Shown piece after piece: positions 1 to 10,302 of a stretch of 64,000 nt of DNA (position 1 is the first letter of the stretch; each line of letters begins with the position of its first letter). The stretch is taken from the NCBI GenBank assembly GCA_026008535.1, contig BRKX01000006.1, forward strand, positions 8,640,501-8,704,500, given 5' to 3'. Source of the DNA: Perilla frutescens (lineage: Eukaryota; Streptophyta; Magnoliopsida; Lamiales; Lamiaceae). The notes below the pieces were generated by a model. That model was not told the origin of the DNA, did no database searches, and saw nothing but the letters and a program-made list of their open reading frames with translations. The translations under genes were made by a program, and so were the position numbers.

Positions 1-1096
1 AAATTAATATTCATAAGAAATATGTCTTGAAATTAATAGTACTTGTAGAAATTTTATTAACAGTATAAATCACTTCGACATAACAAATGCTTCAACATTA
101 ATTGGACCATCTTCACATGAGAGCTTGTAGTGTAGGTTTTCCTCAGCTTTGTTCTTTTCACTTTGTATGTTACTCTCTGTACTTAGAATTGTAGCACGTA
201 TTTTGTTCTCATAAACTTTATCTCATTTTGGGAACTATTCTCTCATTTTCTTTCTTAGTTGTCAGTCATCTCTTTCGTTGCTTCACTTTCTCATTCTTTT
301 TCTTATTTATCATCAACTCGTGTTTTTCATTTTATAGTATCTGTATCGGTGTAGGTGTTTATATAAAATTATTAGAAAAATATTCATAATATCACCCGCT
401 AAAATGTATTACACACCATGCTTAAATATATTACACAACATGCTAAAATGAGAATTTTAATAACATGCCTCCAAATGAGTTCACCCCAATCTAATGAGAA
501 TATCTTTATTTTGATATATAATTTGCATAGATTTAATTAATACGAGCAAGTCATGAACAAAATACTGATATAAGTTACGGATTATGGTCAAATGTCCTAT
601 ATATATCATGTTATTATGCAAGTAGTTTCATGCTAAAATGTTATATAGATCGTGCTAAAATATTATATAAGTCGTGCTAATATAAATCTGGGGTTGTTTT
701 GTATGAAAAATATGCCTGAAAATTGATTTTTGTATTTTTCATCTATTTTTTTCAAATAAACATATGCAATATGGATCTAATGAAAGAGTATGAAAAGAGC
801 TTTAATTTGATATATGATTTGCGTAAATCCGATTAAAAATGAGCAAGTTATGATTGATTAGAGTTTCTACAATATTTGTACAAATATGATGACATCATCA
901 TCGTATTTTGACGGAAAGAAATTAACCCCCACTTTTGAAGTTCAATTTATTTACCAATATGCCACCGCTTTTTTTAAAAAGTTCAATATATTTACAAGTT
1001 TGCCACCGATAATTTGTTTTAATCTTAGCCATCCAAATCTATAAACGGGATGGGTTCCTTGTTCCCACCTGGGGAAGGATTCCCACCATATCCCAC

Positions 1097-1099
<3 letters not shown>
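1..1099. other. AT-rich intergenic DNA with transposon remnant
   Basis: No gene is visible. The stretch from about 380 to 700 repeats a short motif of the form TGCTAAAATG / GTGCTAATAT, which returns in the next element (1370-1650). The last 100 bases (GTTCCCACCT...TCCCACCCC) are an inverted version of the terminus that begins the next element, so this is probably the right end of a first copy of the same TIR family whose left end is degraded or lies outside the window. Confidence 0.5.

Positions 1100-1157
<58 letters not shown>
1100..1157. repeat. (TA)n microsatellite
   Basis: An uninterrupted alternating TA tract of about 58 bp lies exactly between the end of one TIR-family copy and the start of the next. 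Confidence 0.95.
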
Positions 1158-1160
<3 letters not shown>

Positions 1161-1941
1161 AGTGGATCATATGAGAACTCATTCCCCATGTGAGAACTAG
1201 CAATTCATCTAATTCATTCATTGCTTTGATTTAGATGGTTAAGATTTGGTCAATTTTTAATCAAAGGCAGTGGCAAATTTATAATATTTGAGAAACCTAA
1301 AAAAGTATAGTTTTCAAAAATTATATAGACAATATTTTAAAACCGTTGTCTATTCTTATAAATTTCGCTATGCTAAAATGAGAGTAATATCATACTATTA
1401 TGAACATATATATATATATGCTAATATGAATATATTTGAATGCTAGTATGAGCAGATAATGTCCTATAGTTAACAAACAATACTACTGCTATTATGAGTA
1501 AAATTTATACGTTGTTATGAATATTTTTTCATCTTGTTTTGAATATTTTTTCATGTTATTATGTGTATACTTCCATGTTACCATGAATATTTTGTCATGC
1601 TATACTGAGTATAATATTATACTATTATGGACGAAAAATATATTTTCGAATAAATATATGAATAATGGATCTTAAATAAAAGACCACGAAAAGAACTTTA
1701 ATTTAATAAATAATTTGCGTAAATCTAATGAAAAATGACAAGTTATGGATGTTTAAAGTTTAAATAAAATTTGTGTAAGGATGTTGACATCAACTTTGAC
1801 TAGGGGTAAGTTTGACTTCCTCATATTTATCATTATACCACCGTCTTTTTATTTAAATCTGGACCATTGAGATCAAAGTATTGTGTGGTTGAGATTAGTT
1901 CCTAGTTCCCACATGAGAATTGGTTCTCATACTAACCTTAC
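1158..1941. mobile_element. Non-autonomous TIR element (unclassified), TA-flanked
   Basis: The left end reads GGGAGTGGATCATATGAGAAC, followed shortly by CATGTGAGAACTAG. The reverse complement of the right end reads GTAAGGTTAGTATGAGAACC, followed by CATGTGGGAACTAGG. The two termini are therefore imperfect inverted repeats for about 90 bp, including the shared interior (TTTGAT...ATGGT). No coding sequence is present. The interior has repeated TGCTATTATGA-type motifs. Both ends abut TA-rich microsatellite DNA, so any target duplication would be TA and cannot be told from the repeat. Confidence 0.55.
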
Positions 1942-2153
1942 TATATATATATATGTATGTATGGAATGGTTGATATGAGAACCCTTCCTCCATGTAGGAA
2001 CTAGGAACCATCTAATCCTTCCATGTCTTAGATCTTAATGGCCATAATTCAGTCAAAGTTTAGTCAAATGGAAGGTGACATACTTGTAATTATTTATAAC
2101 TTTAAGTAAAAGAAGGTATTATGGTAATTCAATAATTCTTATATTTTGAAGCA

Positions 2154-2260
2154 TTACTCTCTCTCTCTCTCTCTCTCCGCCCTCTTCTCTTGTTTATCTC
2201 GTAGACCACTTCTCATTTTTTCTTCTCTCCATTTTTTCTATTTTCTCTCACCATTTTTTC

Positions 2261-2311
<51 letters not shown>

Positions 2312-2345
2312 CTTCTCTCTCTCTTCCCCCCTCTCTCTTTCTCGT
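2154..2345. repeat. (TC)n-rich low-complexity tract
   Basis: Long runs of CT dinucleotides are broken by short T-rich spacers. The open frame through it (poly Ser/Leu) comes from the composition, not from a gene. Confidence 0.9.
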
Positions 2346-2811
2346 CTCTTTCTCTATTATTTTTGTAAACCATTCAGTAAACAAAAATTAAAAAAATTGT
2401 AATAATTATTAATAATTTATTAAAATAATATAATATTATACCTATAAATATATATATATATAAGGTAAAGAAGGTTTTAAAATCGAAATCAATGTTGATG
2501 GTTCAAACACGACTTTGAATTCTTGATGATTTTTTTTATTTATTTTGATGTTCATATATGCATTTTGAATTTTTAGAGTTTCTTGATTTGCTTGTAAATA
2601 CTATTATTCTTTGGGGATTAAATGCTATTTTTTGTGTAAATCATCACTGTTGAGTGCTGTATGACATTGATGTTCAATGTTGCACTCGATGTCAGACAGA
2701 CTCCCTGCAACATCGTCTGTGACATAGTCGTAACTAATCTTATCCTTTCCTAGTTTTATTTATTATTTTAATAAACAAAATAACTTTATATATCTTAAAA
2801 TATATGTGTGT
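2346..2811. other. Intergenic AT-rich DNA
   Basis: No open frame of interest, RNA gene or repeat structure was recognised in this stretch. Confidence 0.6.
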
Positions 2812-3464
2812 TGGGGTTTTTTCGAATTAAACCACCGCAGGATCTATTTGGTTGTTCATTAATCCATGTTCATGCAAATCATAATTTTATGTAACATGCA
2901 TGTTTATCACAGTCTAATCAAATAGCATGTAAAACATATTCGATTCTAATAAAGCGGAAGACATAGAAAACGAATCTACTTACAAATCGACAAACGGTCT
3001 GTGGACAAGATTATAGATCTAATCTTGCTGTTGAATGAACAATGATAATTGCACCACTTATGTCACACACGGCCACTGCACAATTCTACTCCAAGATCTT
3101 CTGTTGTATTCCCGGACTGTATCTAGATTCAGAGTGGGCTGAAATCTGCTAGATAGAATTGTGAAATCTGTGGATAATTTTAGAGTCAAAGAGGGGCTGA
3201 TTTCTTATGATTATTATCATTAAAATTTCGTGCCCCCTCCCCTTATATATAGGGAGGGGCGAAATTTCATGTTCCAGCCCTACTGGGTTGGGCCTCTATC
3301 TCAAGTTCTATATCCAGTCCACTTTCAGTCATATTGGGCTACAACAGGGATCTAGAAGGATATTAAATTGGCCCAATAATTTATTTAATATCTAATATCC
3401 AATAAACTTAGGATATAATTAAATAAATTAAGTTTTACTTTTATTCCAAAATCGGATCCCCCCC
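2812..3464. other. Possible solo LTR or LTR fragment
   Basis: The segment begins near TGTTGGGGTTTTTTCG and holds a TATA-like CCTTATATATAGGG at about 3240-3255 inside a small imperfect palindrome (CCCCTCCCC...GGGAGGGG). It ends in a run of C. The composition contrasts with its neighbours and looks like LTR regulatory sequence, but no partner LTR, PBS or target duplication was found. Confidence 0.25.
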
Positions 3465-3782
3465 CCAAATGCAGTCTAGTCACAGAGCAAACTCACTCAG
3501 AGAAAATCTAATATTGGTTTCTCCAACCCGAAATCAAATATCATCCTCCCGTGCACCGTCAATGATCACCTCCCTACTCAACAATGCGTGTAAAGCATTG
3601 TTACAACTGTTTCCACCCACAAAATCTATCAAATGCCCAAAACACCACTCTCTCCTAAACTGTTCGAATAGTTCGGGCCCACTACTGATCACGTGTAATA
3701 CTTCCCTAATTACACTCATATTGTCCTTCCAGTATAAATTTATCCCGCAAGTGATGTTCTGTAAAGCCTCTCTTCTCCACAC
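3465..3782 (-). pseudogene. DUF1985-like domain remnant (transposon-captured)
   Basis: The minus-strand translation from about 3782 reads through a segment with the order FRREWCFGHLIDF, then NALHALLSREV, then a stop, FRVGETNIRFSLSEFAL and another stop. This spacing matches the DUF1985 domain (PF09331), where the usual pattern is FGHLLD...LLLREV...E.WFR.G...RFS..EF.L.TG. From family knowledge, DUF1985 is found in plant genes carried by Mutator-like and CACTA transposons, often with a Ulp1-type SUMO protease domain. Two in-frame TGA codons stop the domain; one replaces the conserved Trp before FRVG and is consistent with TGG to TGA. No Ulp1 domain is visible nearby, so this is a broken fragment of no predicted function. 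Confidence 0.6.
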
Positions 3783-3978
3783 CCATTCACACTATTTTTT
3801 AAAGAATAAACAAAAAATTATCAATAAATAATGAAAAATAAAACAAATATAATTAAATTAAAACTAATTTGACATGATATAGATATCTATATGCTGAAAA
3901 TTCACCAAAGATTGAAAAGAAATATTAATTATGACATAAAAGATGCAAGCACAACCGAATATTAAAAAAAAACAAATC

Positions 3979-4026
3979 GTGAGAATATATTTACACGAAA
4001 AGGATATCGTGTAAATATATTCTCAC
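3979..4026. repeat. Perfect 20-bp inverted repeat (hairpin)
   Basis: The left arm (3979-3998) begins GTGAGAATATATTTAC. The right arm (4007-4026) is its exact reverse complement and ends CTCAC. The loop is 8 nt (AAAGGATA). The half-motif GTGAGAATATATT recurs at about 4038 and TTAATATATT at about 4071, so the palindrome belongs to a locally repeated motif. Confidence 0.9.
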
Positions 4027-5149
4027 AACAAGGTTTCTGTGAGAATATATTAACATGATATCATTTCCGTGTTAATATATTGATCCGAAAACTATTGGTT
4101 CATTTTTTATTCAAACATATATTTCGTGATAATTATTTTCACGAGAATATATAGTCCCGAAATGTGATCCCGTGTGCATATATTGCCATATATGCACGAG
4201 ATCATTTTCGTATACATTATTCTCACGAGATCAACCCAAAATTCCAGATTTTACGTCGATAAAATCCCAACATTCATGAATGTAAATCGACAAAATCTCA
4301 GCATTCAAACATATTCTCATATATTAATTCACAAAAACCCACAAAACAATATGAATACGATAAAATTCGAACATATTATCATATTTAATATGACAAAAAT
4401 CCACAACATAACTGTTAAAACTCTAAATTGCTCCACATAAATCATTAAATAGTTCGAATTTATTTTGTAACCTGTTGAAATTCGATAGCCCAAGGCTCCA
4501 GATTTTCCATTATCACCGCCTGCTGTCGACGGGATTCGTGTGAGTGTTCGATCGATTTCGCGACAAAAATTGGATCTGTTTTCATGAGTTTTGCACCGTT
4601 GAATATTCGTGTGTATGTTGGGCAGATTTCGTGTGTATGTTGGGTAGATTTTTGTGAGTTTTTTTGGTAGATTTCGTGAGTTTTTTGCTGGAAATTTCGT
4701 GTGTATGTTAATGGTGATTTCGTGAGTTTTTTCCGTTACTTTACAATTCGTGTATATTCAAATTCCATCTCATTACTTAGTCAAAGGAATATTTTGACTG
4801 GTCCCACATTTTAGATGATACCGTGATAAAAATTCTCACAGTTTTGTTTGGAGCGGCTTTCTCGTGAGTTTTGTTTGTGGTTGTATTTTGTTTTTTTGTT
4901 GTATTTTGTTTTTTTTTTTTTGTATTTTTGTTGCATGTTTTCAAATATCACATATTAGTCAAAGGAATATTTGGACTGGACCCACTTTTAGTAAGGGTAT
5001 TTAAGACAATGATGAAAAATTTGAATAAAAAAGAATGAGTTATCAAAGTGGGTTAAAAAAGAAGTTGCTATCTCAACTTTGAATAGTTTGCACCATTTAC
5101 ACTTAGTAATATGCCATTGCTTTTTTTTTAAAAGTAACATATTTACAAA
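4027..5149. other. Degenerate simple repeats, no gene
   Basis: AT-rich sequence with a loosely repeated motif TTTCGTGTGTATGTT / TTTCGTGAGTTTTTT at about 4600-4740, and two similar segments (AGTCAAAGGAATATTT.GACTGG) at about 4779 and 4957. No coding signal. Confidence 0.6.
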
Positions 5150-5257
5150 TTTACTCCCGTCCTTTTATATTAATATGGACTATTAAGATTAAAATTTGGG
5201 TAGTTTGAATGAATTCTCAATTTCCACACTTGGAAAATTCTCACCATATCCGCCCCA

Positions 5258-5759
5258 GGGAAAATACATATATTAAAGTTAATATTTTAAGATAATGATG
5301 ACCACACCTTGGACTTACGTATCCAATTTTGCCAAATGCCGAAAAGCTAATAATCTTGACAGCTTTTGTCATACCATCCATGTCAGTAATTAATCAGCGG
5401 AGTATTTTCTCAAAGAAAGAAAGAAACAAAAATCAAAGAAATCAAAGTTAATATTGACTCATTATATATATGGGAATTTTTCCAAGATATACTTGTGTCA
5501 TCGATGACCTCACGCATTGCCTTCAAATTAGAGCATCTTAGCATCAAAATACCCCTCAATTCGCCAAATTCCATACTTTTTTTATTTAATCTTAATTTTT
5601 ATTATTTTATAATTACCAAATATATGATATGTATGTAATTTCATTTAATAGAATATTTATCACCGAAAAATTGAATTAACAGTTCATAATAATATGCAAA
5701 CTTCAATGTATTTGCTATAATTACAAATCAACTATGGAGAGAGAAATTACTCCAAATCA
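5258..5759. other. Intergenic AT-rich DNA
   Basis: Nothing recognised apart from low-complexity A/T runs. Confidence 0.6.
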
Positions 5760-5820
5760 CATTTGACATCCTTTCTACGTGTTTTTAGGGGAGGTCTCCT
5801 GTGCAGGAGCCTCCCTCGTG

Positions 5821-5868
5821 AGACGCATGAGACCGCGACAACACGCGGCGCGTGTTGTACATGCGTCT
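5821..5868. repeat. GC-rich hairpin
   Basis: The outer arms AGACGCATG (5821-5829) and CATGCGTCT (5860-5868) enclose inner arms ACAACACGC (5838-5846) and GCGTGTTGT (5850-5858) with a 3-nt loop GGC. The stem is far more GC-rich than its surroundings. A related ATGGGCCGACCCAT palindrome lies at about 6374-6387, with CATCTGATGCACATGAGAC after it, so both may be ends of one degraded element. Confidence 0.6.
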
Positions 5869-5994
5869 GCGTTTTTCTATTTTTTTTATTTTTTTTTGTC
5901 TTTTTCTGGCGCGTTTTTTTTTTTGGTTTTTTCGGTTTTTCTTTTTTATTTTTTCTATTTTTCATTTTATTTTATCTTAAAAAAACACATATAA

Positions 5995-6262
5995 ATACCT
6001 AAAAAATCTCCCCAAATAAATTATAAAAAACACAAAATAAACCCTAAAAACACTCCCCAAAAAACCATAAAAAAATAAAATAAACCCCTAAAAACACCCT
6101 TAAAAAACCCTAAAAAAACAAAATAAACCCCTAAAAACACCCCCCAAAAAATCCTAAAAAATACAAAATAAACCCCTAAAAAACCCCCCAAAATACAAAA
6201 TAAACTCCTAAAAACACCCCCAAAAAACAGAAAAAAAAATAAAAAAACCCTAAAAAACACAA
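5995..6262. repeat. AC-rich minisatellite with ACCCCTAAAAACACCCC core
   Basis: About five degenerate tandem units of roughly 45-55 bp share the core AAAATAAACCCCTAAAAACAC, followed by a C run and AAAAAAC. The core contains CCTAAA, which resembles the plant telomere repeat CCCTAAA, but the unit is much longer than 7 bp. The open frames on either strand here come from the repeat. Confidence 0.75.
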
Positions 6263-7296
6263 AAAAAAACACGAATTGGTACTATTTAGTGTTCGAATTG
6301 GTACTATGGATGGTGAATTTTTTTTTTTCGCGGGTCAGATGCGGGTCGGCCCGGGTCGGAGCGGGTCCGTCTCATGGGCCGACCCATGCATCTGATGCAC
6401 ATGAGACTTTGCAATGTTTTTAATATGTTTGGAAATTTTTCAAATCTTGGAGGAACCGGGGTGATTTTTTAGATTATAGGGAAAATTATTGCATCTTTTT
6501 TATTTATATCTTTATTATTTTATGTAATTAATTTCTATTTATTTTAGTAATTTTATGTAGTTTTTATTGTTGGAATAATTTTATGTTTCAACATATTAAT
6601 ATAATTTATCTAATTGAATTTATCCTATATAATTGAATCAACTTTAATATTAATTTAGATTTAATTAATTATAATATAAAACTAATTGTAATCCAAACAA
6701 ATTAAAATATTCACTAACATAAAAAGGATGGAAAATAGAGTATGCACAATGCATAGCTACACTTGTCGAGGGGATCCTCTAATTCAAATTGCGTGTCTCA
6801 TTTGTGTGCTAACATCAAAATTACGTATTTTTTATAATATTTTTCATAAAAATAAAATTTATTATATTATAGTCAATCATAATTAATATTTATTGCTTTT
6901 AAAATTTATATACCTCAAGTTTGGAATAATCAACCCTAAAATCAATTATATTAGCAAAAAACGTGCTTATAAATTCTAATTAGTAGAATAAATCCTAAAT
7001 AATAATATAAAATAATTTAATGTTTGGGACACGGTTGACACACAAAACTTTAAACTAGAGGATGTCATATGCTATATCTAGCGTTGCACTGTCCACATCC
7101 TTATTTTACCATTTGGATTCTCTGTACCATTATATGTTACATCTCTTGTGTCACAATTAATTTTTTTTAATTTTATTGGGATTTAGTTTAATTTTAAAAT
7201 TTTATTTTGGATTAATCTATCTCAATAGGGTATATTAACAAAAATGAAAAAAAAATTGTTGTGGCATAGGGGATGCAACAAGGAATGACACATAAG
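6263..7296. other. Intergenic AT-rich DNA
   Basis: A GC-rich patch with GGGTCGG repeats lies at about 6335-6400. The rest is A/T-rich without gene or RNA signals. Confidence 0.6.
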
Positions 7297-7305
7297 ATCT
7301 AATCT

Positions 7306-7506
7306 GTTATTTTTTTTTTTGTTAAGGGTAACCCGCAGCCGCTACCGAAGTCTGCACTGGGTAAATCTCGTCCCTGTTAATAGCTTGTAAACCATATGAG
7401 ACAGGCTCACACCTACTAGTGTTGGTGGTGGGATTCGAACTTGAGACCTTTGGCCTCAAGATAACAGTACTCCATCACTAGGCCATCCCCAAGGGGATAT
7501 AAGGAC
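7306..7506 (-). mobile_element. tRNA-derived SINE
   Basis: On the minus strand the element starts near CCTTGGGGATGG and has an RNA polymerase III A box (TGGCCTAGTGATGG, 7472-7485) and a B box (GGTCTCAAGTTCGAATCCC, 7430-7448). An unrelated body follows, ending in an A-run (the T-run at 7309-7321 on the + strand). ATCTAATCT occurs on both sides (7297-7305 and 7507-7515) and fits a target duplication. This is the plan of a plant tRNA-related SINE, which depends on LINE enzymes for movement. It is not a tRNA gene: the sequence after the B box does not close an acceptor stem. Confidence 0.75.
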
Positions 7507-7515
7507 ATCTAATCT

Positions 7516-7862
7516 CTCATTTTACCGAGGGGTTTTAGTGTACGACTGGAGGACACAAAATCGTCTATTTTAGTCTTTTTACTTTTAATTTTTTCTTCGA
7601 TTTTAATTTATTGTGTTTAATTTTTTACTTTTTTACTTTTCATCAACGGTAAGGTTGTCATTTGAAGCTCAAAATGACTAAAATAAGATAAGATTTTTTT
7701 ATTAAATTTGTAAGAATAAAATATTCACAATGTTAAGTGGCAAAAATAAATTTTAACTCTAAATTCTAATCTCATGATCTTATTAATTTAAAAAAAAGGT
7801 GCGAATATGGCATGATCTCTTTGGAATGAAGTTGATAATTTTGAGTAGTTAGTTGCCCCCGA
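7516..7862. other. Intergenic DNA
   Basis: No feature recognised. Confidence 0.5.
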
Positions 7863-8736
7863 GAGCATCCACAACCATTCTACCCAATTTCAGGTGCTAT
7901 CATTATCTTATCACTGCCACATCATAAAATATCTATCTATTATTTATCTAACATATTTATCTCCAATCATTCTACCTAAAAAGTAATTATTAATGGACCC
8001 CACTATTATATCCACTCATTTATCTTTTATTATATCTTATTAATTTCTTTATTTTATATATAGATCATTATTTTACTTTCATATTTTAATTTAAATATAT
8101 ATTTAATTAATTTTAAAATATAATCCCCAAAAAATTGAGCAATATTAAAATTAAAACACAAATTAAATTAATACATGAAAAAAAAAATTACTAATACATA
8201 CATATATATATATATATATATATTCCAAAAATAAAATAGGTAATTAAAATTCAAGAGTATATATATATATATATATTCCTAAAATAATATATATGTATAC
8301 GTCTATATATATACACATATATATATGTATGTATATATATATTCCTAAAAAAAAATAAAAAAACTTTCGTTACTTAACTTTCGTTCTCCTAACAAAACAA
8401 AAAAACTTTCGTTACTTAATATATATACTTTCGTTATTAGCAAAAAAAAAAAAAAAAGAAGATTACTTTCGTTATCCTAAAAAAAACTTAACTTTCGTCG
8501 TGGACTAGTTAAAAAAAACTTAACTTTCATTGTGAACTAGTTTTGGCTAAAAAAAAAAAAACAAAATACTTTCATTATCCTCAAAAAAAAAAAATTTACT
8601 TTCGTTATTTACACTATATATATATATATATATATATATTCCTAAAATAATATGTATGTATACGTCTATCTCTTACCACTTACCACATCATCATCTGTCT
8701 TGAAAAATACCACCATTGGAGGTGCCCTGAACAGTG
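7863..8736. mobile_element. MITE-like element upstream of UGT copy 1
   Basis: The left end GAGCATCCACAACCATTC and the reverse complement of the right end (GGGCACCTCCAATGGTGG) are imperfect inverted repeats of the common plant GRGCAYCYCCAATGG type. The interior is non-coding, with TA microsatellites and about eight scattered copies of ACTTTCGTTA separated by A-runs (8360-8610). It ends about 50 bp before the TATA box of the first UGT gene. A clear target duplication was not found, so the exact ends and class are uncertain. Confidence 0.5.
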
Positions 8737-8784
8737 AGTGTCATATCATTATCAGCAATCATGTCCATATCCTTTGCCTTTACT

Positions 8785-8793
8785 TTATATAAT
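8785..8793 (+). promoter_or_regulatory. TATA box of UGT copy 1
   Basis: TTATATAAT lies about 100 bp before the ATG, in a CT/CA-rich leader. The spacing suits a plant core promoter with a short 5' UTR. No experimental start site is implied. Confidence 0.6.
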
Positions 8794-8890
8794 CCCCCAC
8801 AGCCACAGACAACTCAAACCACAAAACAAATCAAGCGACTAGCTAATCTTCTCTAAACCTTCTTCTTCAATTCCTTCCGCCAAATTAAAA

Positions 8891-10302
8891 ATGGTGGAAA
8901 CCCACATCCTACTAGTCACATTTCCTGCACAAGGCCACATAAACCCATCTCTCCAGTTTGCCAAACGCCTCTCCAAACACGGCGTTAAGATCACCTTCTT
9001 AACCAGCCTATACGCCACCAGCCGCATGTCCCAACCATCATCCTTCCACGGCGGCGCAATCGACTTTCTCTCCTTTTCCGACGGCTCCGACGCCGTCTGG
9101 TCGGTAGACGAAACTCCCAAATTCATGCAAGCGCTCAACGACCACGGCAGTAAGGCGGTGGAAGACGCCGTCGCGGCGAGGCGCGCCGAAGGCCGCCCTT
9201 TCACGCGGGTCATCTACACGCTTCTAGTCCCGTGGGCGGGTCAGGTTGCGCATCGTGTCGGAGTTCCCTCGACGCTTCTCTGGATCCAACCTGCCATTGT
9301 TTTCGGCGTTTATTTCCACTACTACAATAAGAGCTTTGACGCTGCCGACGAAGTGATTATTTCCACTACTACAATAAGAGCTTTGACGCTGCCGACGAAG
9401 TGATCGAGCTGCCCGGGCTGCCCGTGCTCCGCCGGAGTGATTTGCCGTCTTTCTTTCACGATGCGAATCCGAGCGTGTATGACTTTATTCCGACGTTCAC
9501 TGAGAATTTTGAGATGCTCGATAGGGAGGATCACCCGACCGTGCTACTTAACACGTTCGACGCGTTGGAGTTGGAGCCTCTGAAGGTTTTGACGAACAAG
9601 TATAAATTGATGCCCATAGGGCCGTTGATCCCTTCTGCATTTCTTGATGGAAATGACCCAACTGATAAGTCTTTTGGAGCTGATTTGATTCAGAAATCTG
9701 AAGATTATGTGCAGTTTTTGGATTCTGCAGAGAAAGAAACAGTCATTTACGTGGCTTTCGGCAGCTATTCGGAGCTGCCGAAGCCGCAAATGGAGGCGAT
9801 CGAGGAAGGATTGATCAGAAGCGGCAGACCCTTTTTGTGGGTGATCAGAGGTTCCGAAAACAGAGAGAAGGTCGACGGAATTCTCAGCCGGAGAGAGGAA
9901 TTGGAGAAGAGAGGCAAGATTGTGGCGTGGTGCACACAAGTAGAGGTGCTTTCCCATCCTTCGGTGGGATGTTTCGTGACGCACTGTGGATGGAACTCGA
10001 CTCTCGAGAGCCTGGCTGTGGGGGTGCCGCTGGTGGCGCTGCCGCAGTGGACCGACCAGGCGACGAACGCGAAGCTGGTGCAGGATTACTGGAGGAGTGG
10101 AGTGAGAGCAGTGAAGAAAGAGGGAAATGGAGAGATTGTGGAGGCTGATGAGATCGAGAGGTGCTTGGAGATTGTGATGGGCGGTGGAGAGCTGCGAGAG
10201 CAGGCCAAGAAATGGAGAGATTTGGCTAAGGAAGCGATAAAGGAAGATGGAACATCTAATGTTAATCTCAAGATTTTCGTTGATCAAATGATTAATCATT
10301 AG
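8891..10302 (+). pseudogene. UGT75L-like glucosyltransferase, frameshifted by 47-bp duplication
   Basis: Family-1 UDP-glycosyltransferase, a cytosolic GT-B enzyme that would move glucose from UDP-glucose to a phenolic or carboxylic acceptor. The ATG at 8891 starts the conserved ETHILLVTFPAQGHINP, which contains the catalytic-type His16. The frame runs to 9357, then enters a second copy of 47 bp and stops at 9401-9403. The rest of the protein continues in another frame to the stop at 10300-10302. It includes the PSPG donor-binding box (Trp at 9928, with HCGWNS) ending in Gln, the residue usually linked to UDP-glucose use. Allowing for one 47-bp unit, the length would be 454 residues, normal for UGT75. 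The gene has no intron, as is common in this family. It resembles copy 2 (20162) through its whole length. Either it is a recent pseudogene or the duplication is an assembly error; the two repeat units are identical. Confidence 0.9.
9311..9404 (+). repeat. Perfect 47-bp tandem duplication inside UGT copy 1
   Basis: Bases 9311-9357 and 9358-9404 are identical (both begin TATTTCCACTACTAC and end GACGAAGTGAT). 47 is not a multiple of three, so one unit shifts the frame. The sequence encodes YFHYYNKSFDAADEV, which matches the YFHYFNNNFDAIAADNEV region of copy 2, where it occurs once. Confidence 0.97.

Larger units (their letters stand above)
1962..5257. other. Possible third TIR-family copy enlarged by insertions
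   Basis: At 1962 a left terminus of the same family begins (GGAATGGTTGATATGAGAAC, then GTAGGAACTAGGAACC). A matching right terminus is seen at about 5150-5257 (CACACTTGGAAAATTCTCACC...CCGCCCC). If these are partners, the sequence between them (SSR, LTR-like segment, DUF1985 remnant) was inserted later. The pairing is inferred from the ends only. Confidence 0.3.

Noticed and set aside
2146..2391. Open frame of 81 codons rich in Ser and Leu
   Set aside because: It is produced by a CT microsatellite and has no domain or start context.
5995..6262. True interstitial telomere repeat
   Set aside because: The unit is about 50 bp and never gives consecutive CCCTAAA copies.
5763..6272. Open frames on both strands rich in Phe, Lys or Arg
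   Set aside because: They come from T-rich runs and the AC-rich minisatellite.
7430..7485. tRNA gene
   Set aside because: A and B boxes are present, but there is no matching acceptor stem and an A-tail and flanking repeats show a SINE.
9400..10302. Separate 300-residue glycosyltransferase starting at GTG 9400
   Set aside because: It is the second part of the frameshifted UGT and lacks the N-terminal acceptor domain.
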